Shown: positions 51,456-58,027 of the stretch, one piece after another
How positions within the stretch are numbered: the stretch's first letter is position 1
How the letters are laid out: each line of letters opens with the position of its first letter
Source: Marinicauda algicola
GTDB lineage: Bacteria; Pseudomonadota; Alphaproteobacteria; Caulobacterales; Maricaulaceae
Length of the DNA: 64,000 nucleotides
NCBI RefSeq assembly: GCF_017161425.1
Contig: NZ_CP071057.1
Span: 2,729,501-2,793,500 of the forward strand
Direction: 5' to 3'
Position numbers and translations under genes: made by a program
Notes under the pieces: generated by a model
The model's input: only the letters and a program-made list of their open reading frames with translations
What the model was told of the DNA's origin: nothing
Databases searched by the model: none

Positions 51456-51746
51456 ATGGACAAGGAACCAGAAAGCGGGGCGCTGATCGCGCTGCCGGCC
51501 GCCGAGTTTGAAGCCCTGCTGGAGCGCGCGGCCGAGACGGGTGCGCGGCGCGCCCTGCATGAGGTCGGCCTCGATGGCCAGGATGCCGCCGAGGACATCC
51601 GTGATCTTCGCTCGTTGCTCGCGGGTTTCCGGCTCGCGAAACAGACGGCCGTCCAGACCGCCGTGCGGCTGATCACCACCGGCGTCCTGCTCGCCCTGAT
51701 GGCCGGCATCGCCATCAAACTGAAGCTCTTCGGACCGACGCCTTAA
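51456..51746 (+). CDS. small membrane protein, possible holin (DUF6127-like)
   Basis: A 96-residue protein with an amphipathic N-terminal half (FEALLERAAETGARRAL, AEDIRDLRSLLAGF) and one C-terminal membrane helix (LITTGVLLALMAGIAIKL). Proteins like this (DUF6127) stand next to endolysin genes in alphaproteobacterial prophages. A holin or pinholin role is plausible from place and topology only. A terminator follows. Confidence 0.7.
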   Translation: MDKEPESGALIALPAAEFEALLERAAETGARRALHEVGLDGQDAAEDIRDLRSLLAGFRLAKQTAVQTAVRLITTGVLLALMAGIAIKLKLFGPTP

Positions 51747-51773
51747 CCCATCCGCCCGACCCATCAGACCACC

Positions 51774-51803
51774 GCCCGCCCTCGTCGAGGAGCGGGCTTT
51801 TTT
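51774..51803 (+). terminator. rho-independent terminator before the lysis genes
   Basis: GCCCGC (51774-51779) and GCGGGC (51792-51797) with an inner CCTCG/CGAGG pairing, followed by TTTTTT. It ends the tail transcript 28 bases after the small membrane protein and lies 18 bases before the endolysin gene. Confidence 0.8.
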
Positions 51804-51820
51804 GTGCCTGGAGACCTGCC

Positions 51821-52495
51821 ATGACGACAATGACCTACAAACACTGGCGCGATGTGCCCGAGCGCTCGTGGCGCTGGAAGAATTTCTCCCCCGCCGAGAT
51901 CGCCTGCCGAGGCAGCGGCTCCCTGCGGATCAACGAGGAAGCGCTCGACAAGCTCCAGGCGCTGCGCGATCGGCTTGGCAAGCCCCTCATCGTCCGTTCG
52001 GCCTACCGCAGTCCGGCGCATAACCGGGCCGTCGGCGGCGCGCCGCGCTCGAAGCACATGGACGGCACGGCCTTCGACATCGCCATGTCGAACCACGATC
52101 CGGTCGCCTTCGAGGCCGCTGCCCGAGCCGTCGGCTTTCTCGGCTTCGGCTACTATCCCCGTTCGGGCTTCATGCACATCGACCTCGGTCCTGCTCGGCA
52201 ATGGGGCGAGCGGTTCCCGTTGCAGGCGACGGCGTTCGCCGCTGAAACGGCGCCCGCGCGGGAGGTTTTGGCCGACAGCCGGACAATGAAGGCCAGCGGT
52301 GCCGCCGGTGTGGCGACGCTGGGTGCGGCTGGCGTCGAGGTGGCGCAGAACGTCCTGGCGGAAACCCAGACCGCGATCCTGCCGCTCGTCCCCTATCTCG
52401 ACACCCTGCGCTGGGTGTTCATTGCCGTGGCGCTCGCGGGCCTTGCCGTGACGATCTACGCCCGCATCGACGACTGGAAGCGGGGACGTCGATGA
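51821..52495 (+). CDS. M15-family peptidase endolysin with C-terminal membrane helix
   Basis: A 224-residue zinc peptidase of the M15 (D-Ala-D-Ala carboxypeptidase/L-Ala-D-Glu endopeptidase) type. Zinc ligands are His79 and Asp86 in SKHMDGTAFDI and His119 in GFMHIDLG. After residue 150 comes an Ala-rich linker and one membrane segment (about 191-213), so the enzyme may be anchored or act as a self-exporting lysin. GGAG precedes the ATG at 51821. The next gene overlaps it by ATGA. Confidence 0.88.
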   Translation: MTTMTYKHWRDVPERSWRWKNFSPAEIACRGSGSLRINEEALDKLQALRDRLGKPLIVRSAYRSPAHNRAVGGAPRSKHMDGTAFDIAMSNHDPVAFEAAARAVGFLGFGYYPRSGFMHIDLGPARQWGERFPLQATAFAAETAPAREVLADSRTMKASGAAGVATLGAAGVEVAQNVLAETQTAILPLVPYLDTLRWVFIAVALAGLAVTIYARIDDWKRGRR

Positions 52496-52749
52496 TCGCC
52501 GCTCTGTTCACCGGGATCGTCGCCAGCCCGTGGATGCGGGCGGCCTTGCGCTACGGCGCCATCGCACTCGCCGTGCTTCTGTTCTTGCTGGCACTCCGGC
52601 GCTCCGGCGAGCGTGCTGGCCGGCTCGCCGAACGCCTCGAAACCTCGGAGAAGGTCAATGACATCCAACGCCAGATGCTCGACGCGGCAGCTCGCCGTCC
52701 TCGTGATCGCAGCGATCTCGCTGACCGCCTGCGCGACGGCCACTTCTGA
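52492..52749 (+). CDS. Rz-like inner-membrane spanin
   Basis: An 85-residue protein with an N-terminal membrane helix (YGAIALAVLLFLLALRR) and a coiled-coil-like periplasmic part (ERAGRLAERLETSEKVNDIQ). It overlaps the endolysin stop and contains the start of an Rz1-like lipoprotein gene in another frame, the classic nested spanin design. It would help break the outer membrane at lysis. Confidence 0.75.
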   Translation: MIAALFTGIVASPWMRAALRYGAIALAVLLFLLALRRSGERAGRLAERLETSEKVNDIQRQMLDAAARRPRDRSDLADRLRDGHF

Positions 52750-52912
52750 ACCTCGCACGGCTACCGTCTGTCCGCCGGTTGTTGAGTATAGCCGAGAGCT
52801 CCAGGCGCGCGCAGCCGACGAGCTCGATCTGCTGCCGGATGGGTCGGCAATCGCCGAAATGCTCTCCGACTACAGCGTCATGCGGGATCAGGCTCGGGCG
52901 TGCTCTCAGTAA
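52658..52912 (+). CDS. Rz1-like outer-membrane spanin lipoprotein
   Basis: An 84-residue lipoprotein. RQLAVLVIAAISLTAC is a signal peptide with lipobox LTAC, followed by a short periplasmic part. It starts at the ATG at 52658, after GGAGAAGG, inside the Rz-like gene and ends 163 bases beyond it. The pair should bridge the two membranes. Confidence 0.75.
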   Translation: MTSNARCSTRQLAVLVIAAISLTACATATSEPRTATVCPPVVEYSRELQARAADELDLLPDGSAIAEMLSDYSVMRDQARACSQ

Positions 52913-52946
52913 TCTGAGAAATATAGTTGTCTTGATGTTGACCACA

Positions 52947-54092
52947 CTAAACCTTTAGCCCCGCCCATCTGACCATAACACTCCCGGCCAGCATGCTCAT
53001 GCCAATCGCGAGGAGTAAAGGACCAGCGAATTCCTCTGCAACAATGCCCGATGTCGAGGAAACCGACAGCAGCATCAGGCTGAATTCTCCTCCATGGGCC
53101 AGGATGATCCCAGTCCGCCATGAGGTCTGAAGCGACTCGCCGAATATTCGGGCGACGACCAAAACGATCAGCGTCTTGCCCGCGAACGTGATCGCGAGCC
53201 AAATCAGTACGACAGGCCATGCAGATGGAATGATCCAAAGTGGCAATTGCGTTCCGATGCCGACGAAGAATATCCCGACAAACAAATCGCGGAAGGGCTG
53301 AATCTCGTTCTCGACAGCATGGCGCGCGTCGCCCTCGCCGATGATCATGCCGGCCGCGAATGCGGCGAGTGCCGGAGAAAGGCCGGCGGTGGCCGCGACA
53401 ATCGCAGACCCTAGTGCAATGGTGAGCGCGAGAAGCTGGGCAAGTTCCGGATCGCCACGCGACGCTACCCAACGGGCCAGCAACTGCAACGGGCCACGGG
53501 CAATGAACAGAGCTGCAACCAATGCCGTTGCACTGGCGACGACCGTTATCACGCCATACCCTTCGGCGGCTCCACTCATCGAATCGTGCAGAAGCAGGAA
53601 TGCGACAGCTGCCAAGTCTTGAAACAGAAGCACCGCAATGGCCAGGCGTCCTTGGGCCGATCCCAGAGCGTTCGCGCTTGCGAGCACCTTGAGGCACATG
53701 GCCGTGGATGACATGGCAACGGCCCCGCCGATGAGGATTGCGGGGACGGGCGCGAGATCGAAGATCAGACTCGCTACCAACGATACCGTTATCGTCGTGA
53801 CTGCAACCTGCGCGGCTCCAAGACCGAAGACATGCTTCCTGAGCGTTACGAGCTTCTCGAACGAGAATTCCAGGCCAAGAGCGAACAGCAGCAGTACCAC
53901 TCCGATCTCGCCAATGCTGCTCAGGGCAGCGCTCTCTGCAATCAGGCCGAGGCCGGCAGGTCCGATGACTATGCCGGCAAGAATGTAACCGACGATACTG
54001 GGCACGCCGATCCGTGAACATATCGTCACGAGCACGAACGCAGCAAAGACCAACAAGGCCGCACTTTCGACAAATCCGGTCACGCCATGCAT
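52947..54092 (-). CDS. kefB: KefB-like monovalent cation:proton antiporter
   Basis: A 381-residue CPA2-family antiporter with about 11-13 membrane helices. Family motifs are GVPSIVGYILAGIVIGPAG, LLLFALGLEFS, AVLLFQDLAAVAFLLL (the Gln-Asp of the ion site) and AHGGEFSLMLL. The cytoplasmic TrkA-N/RCK domain of full KefB is absent, leaving only the transport unit. A kefB-like gene is a regular last member of transmissible stress-tolerance loci, as here. The ATG at 54092 follows AGGAG. It converges on the phage lysis genes with 34 bases between. Confidence 0.88.
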   Translation of the reverse strand: MHGVTGFVESAALLVFAAFVLVTICSRIGVPSIVGYILAGIVIGPAGLGLIAESAALSSIGEIGVVLLLFALGLEFSFEKLVTLRKHVFGLGAAQVAVTTITVSLVASLIFDLAPVPAILIGGAVAMSSTAMCLKVLASANALGSAQGRLAIAVLLFQDLAAVAFLLLHDSMSGAAEGYGVITVVASATALVAALFIARGPLQLLARWVASRGDPELAQLLALTIALGSAIVAATAGLSPALAAFAAGMIIGEGDARHAVENEIQPFRDLFVGIFFVGIGTQLPLWIIPSAWPVVLIWLAITFAGKTLIVLVVARIFGESLQTSWRTGIILAHGGEFSLMLLSVSSTSGIVAEEFAGPLLLAIGMSMLAGSVMVRWAGLKV

Positions 54093-54140
54093 GTTCTTCT
54101 CCTGATGGCATGGCGCAGGTAAGGCCAATACCTGTAAATT

Positions 54141-54563
54141 CTAGACGTGCGACCGCGCCCACTGCGCTATCTGCGCGGCAGGCATTGCTCCGCTCGTTCT
54201 CGCAATTTCCTTCCCGCTACTGAACAGGATCATGGTGGGAATGCCGCGGATCCCGTGGCGGCCGGCGATCTTCTGTTCGGCTTCCGTATCGAGCTTACCG
54301 AGGCGGAAATTTGGTTCGAGCGACTGCGCCGCCGCCTCGAATTGGGGCGCCATCATCTTGCATGGCCCGCACCACTCGGCCCAGAAATCGACGAGCAAGG
54401 GCAGTTCGGCATTCGCATGACGGTCAAAATTAGCCGCTGTAAGCGTGACGGGCCTGCCTTGAAAGAGAGGCGCGCCGCAGCGTCCGCAATTGGGATTGTC
54501 GGTCAGGCGCTCTTGCGGCACTCTGTTGGTGGAATTGCACTGCGGGCAAGCGACCGTGGGCAT
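54141..54563 (-). CDS. trxC: thioredoxin 2-like protein
   Basis: A 140-residue thioredoxin with an N-terminal zinc ribbon (CPQC at residues 6-9 and CGRC at 26-29) and the active site WAEWCGPCK (Cys65, Cys68). This is the TrxC (thioredoxin 2) layout, which is favoured under oxidative stress. The GIPTMILF cis-proline loop is intact. The start at 54563 follows AAGGA. A thioredoxin gene next to kefB is shared with known stress-tolerance loci. Confidence 0.9.
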   Translation of the reverse strand: MPTVACPQCNSTNRVPQERLTDNPNCGRCGAPLFQGRPVTLTAANFDRHANAELPLLVDFWAEWCGPCKMMAPQFEAAAQSLEPNFRLGKLDTEAEQKIAGRHGIRGIPTMILFSSGKEIARTSGAMPAAQIAQWARSHV

Positions 54564-54615
54564 CCTGTATCCTTTCGTTGACGAGCCGGTCTTGGCGGCC
54601 GGCTGATGCAAGCAT

Positions 54616-55458
54616 TCAGCGCGTGGACATGGCGCGGCGCGCCTCTCGCTGCCGCGGCTCGGGCAGGTATTCCACGCCACCGCCCTGGCGACGAACCGGC
54701 TGCGGATAGAGCGTCATCAGCTCCAGTATTTCCTTGGGCATGTCCGTTCCAACGGGCAGGCCCATGTCGCGGGCCTCATCGGCAGAGATGGGATAGTCGT
54801 GGGTCCAGGTGCCCGTCGCCAGCTTCGCCGCCACGGACGCTGCGCGGTTCTCGTCCATCTTGTCGGACAGCAGACGTTTCGCGAATGCCTCGATCTGCGC
54901 AATGGCCTTGCGACCGACATCGGCCATGATCAGGGTCTGGTCGTCGATCTCGGCGATGGGTTTCTCCTCGACGACCTTGATGAGCGAGGCAGCAGGCAAC
55001 TGGCCAAGTTGCGGATCGACGGGTCCCAGCACGGAGTGCTCGCACATCACGATCTCGTCGGCAGCGAGTGCGATCAGCGTGCCACCGGACATCGCGTAAT
55101 GTGGCACGAACACTGTGACCTTGCCCTTGTGTCCCTGAATGGCGCGGGCAATCTGTGTTGCCGCCAGCACAAGGCCGCCCGGTGTGTGCAGCACGATGTC
55201 GAGCGGCACTTCGTCGTCGGTCATCTGGATCGCGCGCAGCACTTCCTCCGAGTCATTGACGTCGATGTAGCGCATCAGGGGGAAACCCAGCAGGTTCATG
55301 GTCTCCTGTCGATGAATCAGCAGAATGACGCGACTACCGCGCTTCTTCTCGATGTTGGCGATCTTGCGAGTGCGCATCGCCTCAAGATATCTGCGCTGCA
55401 GAACCGGCTGCAGCGCCGAAATGATGAAGAACAGCCAGAACAGCTGCATTATGTCCAT
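54616..55458 (-). CDS. SDH-type (ClpP-class) membrane serine protease
   Basis: A 280-residue protein of the serine dehydrogenase proteinase family. An N-terminal membrane helix (MQLFWLFFIISAL) is followed by a ClpP-like fold: LDIVLHTPGGLVLAA (oxyanion region), HYAMSGGTLIALAADEIVM (Ser124 nucleophile) and GPVDPQLGQLP. It probably degrades or processes membrane proteins. It overlaps the rhomboid protease by 10 bases. The frame upstream of 55458 is antisense-like to the rhomboid gene and not part of it. Confidence 0.85.
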   Translation of the reverse strand: MDIMQLFWLFFIISALQPVLQRRYLEAMRTRKIANIEKKRGSRVILLIHRQETMNLLGFPLMRYIDVNDSEEVLRAIQMTDDEVPLDIVLHTPGGLVLAATQIARAIQGHKGKVTVFVPHYAMSGGTLIALAADEIVMCEHSVLGPVDPQLGQLPAASLIKVVEEKPIAEIDDQTLIMADVGRKAIAQIEAFAKRLLSDKMDENRAASVAAKLATGTWTHDYPISADEARDMGLPVGTDMPKEILELMTLYPQPVRRQGGGVEYLPEPRQREARRAMSTR

Positions 55459-56201
55459 GGACCTTGTCCTCCTTCCCTTCGACCATCCGGCAGAAAGCCA
55501 TAGATGCCCTCGTCGCGATAATAGTGGCGATAGACGGCGGCGCGCCTTCGCAGGAGTGGCGTTACAAGCCAACCGGCGAGAAACCCGCCGATATGCGCCC
55601 ACCAGGCGATCCCGCCCGTGGCCTGATCGCTGCCGAGCGACAGAAAGCCGGGAATGACCTGCATGAAAAACCAGATCATCGCGAAAATGACCGCGCGCAC
55701 TTCGAAGAAGAGGGGAATGAACAGAATCGGCACGATCACCACCAGCCGAGCCGCCGGAAACATGCGTGCGTAGCAACCGATCACGCCCGCGATCGCCCCC
55801 GATGCGCCAAGCGCGGGAACGACTGAGTCGGGGTTCGCCAGCGCGTGAGCCAGTCCGGCTGCCACACCACAGAACAGATAGAACAGCGTGAATCTACCCG
55901 GTCCGAGCCGATCTTCGACGGCGGGGCCGAAGATCCAGAGCGTCCACATGTTCAAAATGAGGTGGAGCCAGCCGCCGTGCAGGAAGATGTTGGTGAGGAA
56001 CGGGGTCCAGTCGGACGGGGCGACGAGGCTTAGTTGCCCGAAGAAGCGCGAGGGCACCAGCGCGAACTCGAATAGGAACCGGTCCAGCACGCGCGGAGGC
56101 AGGCTGATCTGATAGAGGAACGCGAGGACGTTCATGCCGATGACCGCCCATACGATGACGGGCGGGTAGCGGCGCGCGACGCTGTCAAGGTAGGGAAACA
56201 A
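55449..56201 (-). CDS. rhomboid-family intramembrane serine protease
   Basis: A 250-residue membrane protease with about six to seven helices. The catalytic pair is Ser134 in ALGASGAIAGV and His203 in WWAHIGGFLAG; HGGWLHLILNMW is the conserved loop-1/helix-2 region. The C-terminal tail is charged. The start codon appears to be TTG at 56201 after GAGGA. It is coupled to the SDH protease downstream, and the two may handle damaged membrane proteins together. Confidence 0.88.
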   Translation of the reverse strand: MFPYLDSVARRYPPVIVWAVIGMNVLAFLYQISLPPRVLDRFLFEFALVPSRFFGQLSLVAPSDWTPFLTNIFLHGGWLHLILNMWTLWIFGPAVEDRLGPGRFTLFYLFCGVAAGLAHALANPDSVVPALGASGAIAGVIGCYARMFPAARLVVIVPILFIPLFFEVRAVIFAMIWFFMQVIPGFLSLGSDQATGGIAWWAHIGGFLAGWLVTPLLRRRAAVYRHYYRDEGIYGFLPDGRREGGQGPWT

Positions 56202-56237
56202 GCGGCAGATCCTCGCTCGCGCTGGCCATTCCGTTCA

Positions 56238-56813
56238 TTATTTTTTCCCGGCGATCGTCACGCCCGTCCAGGCTGGGGGATCGGAGGCCGGGAAGGATTC
56301 AAGACTGGCTTCGATAACTGGATCGAATTCCGCCTGTTCTTGCGACGACAGGTCCACCGAGCCTTCCTGATCGACTGCGCGCCGGAGTCGGTGGTCCGTG
56401 CGACCCCGATCCAGGCGGGACGGTATGCGAAAGGCGTTCGGGGCGTCGGCTCCCTTGTAGAGGCGATGCCGCTCCTCTCCCCGCCAGCGGTCAGGCGCAT
56501 GCCGGTGAGCCACGTCCTCACGCACGAAATAGCGCCAGTCCTGCCGCTCCGCGAATTCCACGGCGCTTTCGCGGTCGGGAAATTTCAGCCGGATCGAACG
56601 ATAGGGATCGTTGCTGGAGGTATATCCCATCAGCGGCTCGACCTGCAGGGGCCGAGACGGCTCGAATTCCAGTATCCAGTAGTTGGGCCGCGGCGCCGAC
56701 GTCATCGGGGAACGAGCCGGCCGGTAAATGATCGCGGTCGGAACGTCCCATGACCTCATGTTGGTCCCGGGTATCTTCGGCGGAAAGGGTGGACGATTGT
56801 GTCCGCGCATCAT
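56238..56813 (-). CDS. NDUFS4-like (ETC complex I subunit) domain protein
   Basis: A 191-residue protein with a PF04800-type domain: YWILEFEPSRP, MGYTSSNDPYRSIRLKFPD and ESAVEFAERQDWRYFV (residues about 45-105). In mitochondria and alphaproteobacteria this domain is the NDUFS4/NuoQ accessory subunit of complex I. The C-terminal tail LESFPASDPPAWTG is found on other small stress proteins. Here it is coupled by ATGA to the HPF-sigma gene in a stress island, far from any nuo operon. Its role could be respiratory protection or a moonlighting one. Confidence 0.75.
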   Translation of the reverse strand: MMRGHNRPPFPPKIPGTNMRSWDVPTAIIYRPARSPMTSAPRPNYWILEFEPSRPLQVEPLMGYTSSNDPYRSIRLKFPDRESAVEFAERQDWRYFVREDVAHRHAPDRWRGEERHRLYKGADAPNAFRIPSRLDRGRTDHRLRRAVDQEGSVDLSSQEQAEFDPVIEASLESFPASDPPAWTGVTIAGKK

Positions 56814-57949
56814 GGTGCTTCCCCTCGGTTGTCCCCCAGAAAAGCGCGTTCCAGCCGAGCGCGATCCCGCAGGGGCTGTGGAATTCGCAACCTTCTCTGA
56901 TGAGCACTCTCAAAAAGCGCATGAGCGGTATCGGAAGACTGACCTGAGTCACGCAGTTTATCGCGAAGATAATCGCGCGCCGACTGGACGATCCGGGTCA
57001 CGTCGTCTTCGGGAATGCCGAGAACGGAGGAGGCTGTTTCAAGCGGGGTGTCGTTCAGATCGACAAGAAACAGGACCCTGCGCCAAAGCGCCGGCAGACC
57101 GGCGATCGCCCGGTGAAAGGCCATCGCGTCCTGCCGTTTCGCGACCGCCGTTTCGGGGTCGTCCCCACCGTCGTCGGCGACGAGTTCCTCGAGCAGCAGC
57201 ACGTCGTCGGGCTGGTAGAACTCGAACATCTCCTCATCCGACTCGGTAGGCTCCCCGGCAGGCGCCTCGGGCGCTACGTAGATCGAGGCGGCATCCTCGG
57301 GCACCGCGCGGCGCGCAGCCTGCGCCTCGGCCTCGATGGTCTCGAAGGCCAGTTGCGTCAGCCAGTCCCGGACGGAGAATTCGGTCGGCCGCCGCTCGAA
57401 GCGGTTGAGCCCCTTGAGGATCGTCGCATCGACGATATCGCGAACGCTCAGGTAGCCAGCCGGCACAGACCCGCTACACTCGAGATAGGTCAACTCGCGC
57501 CTGACGGTGTCGTAGACCGTATCGAGATGATCCTCGATCAGGTCGAAGAAGAGTTGGCGCCGGTCCGCTTCCGCCGCATCCCGCGCGGACGGCAGCGGGG
57601 CGCCGATCCGGCGCCGGCGGGCGGGACGCTTGTATTCAGACTCGTGCTTGAGGCGCGCCACATGCCGATCGAGCCGGTGGCGCAGGTCGGCAAAGGCCTT
57701 GCGCAGGACAGGCTCGATCTCGAACCCCTCTTCCTGCGCCGCGATCACGCCCGAGGGCAGTTGCAGGCGCAGGCTGACCTGGATGCGCGTCTTGCCCCTC
57801 GTCTGGGAGGCGACGACTTCGAGCCGGACGAGATCCTCGCGGAAGCGTACAAGATGCGGTTCAAGTTGCCGCACCTCTTCCTCGATGACCTCAGGCGCGC
57901 GCTGTTGGCCGTGCCGGTCGAGATTGCGAAATGCTCTGATGACTTCCAT
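56810..57949 (-). CDS. HPF/RaiA-like domain fused to a sigma-70-like protein
   Basis: A 379-residue two-part protein. Residues 1-105 look like the hibernation promoting factor/RaiA fold (MEVIRAFRNLDRHG, VVASQTRGKTRIQVSLRLQL, VLRKAFADLRHRLDRHVARL). Residues 130-207 resemble sigma region 2 (LFFDLIEDHLDTVYDTVRREL, YLSVRDIVDATILKGLNRF) and residues 275-336 sigma region 4 (AIAGLPALWRRVLFLVDLND, SVLGIPEDDVTRIVQSARDYL). An acidic linker separates them. It could tie ribosome dormancy to transcription of the island. The ATG at 57949 follows AAGGT; the start at 58003 is possible but has no ribosome site. It lies 78 bases downstream of clpK. Confidence 0.75.
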   Translation of the reverse strand: MEVIRAFRNLDRHGQQRAPEVIEEEVRQLEPHLVRFREDLVRLEVVASQTRGKTRIQVSLRLQLPSGVIAAQEEGFEIEPVLRKAFADLRHRLDRHVARLKHESEYKRPARRRRIGAPLPSARDAAEADRRQLFFDLIEDHLDTVYDTVRRELTYLECSGSVPAGYLSVRDIVDATILKGLNRFERRPTEFSVRDWLTQLAFETIEAEAQAARRAVPEDAASIYVAPEAPAGEPTESDEEMFEFYQPDDVLLLEELVADDGGDDPETAVAKRQDAMAFHRAIAGLPALWRRVLFLVDLNDTPLETASSVLGIPEDDVTRIVQSARDYLRDKLRDSGQSSDTAHALFESAHQRRLRIPQPLRDRARLERAFLGDNRGEAP

Positions 57950-58027
57950 GCCGTATGACCTTGCTTGTCGCTTTTTGACGAAATGAGCCGGCGCGACCGT
58001 CATCGCGCCGGCCAGTCCTTCACGACG

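Noticed and set aside
52906-54162. A 418-codon frame overlapping the kefB-like gene on the same strand
   Set aside because: Arg/His/Cys-rich and lacking membrane helices, whereas the other frame gives a typical antiporter.
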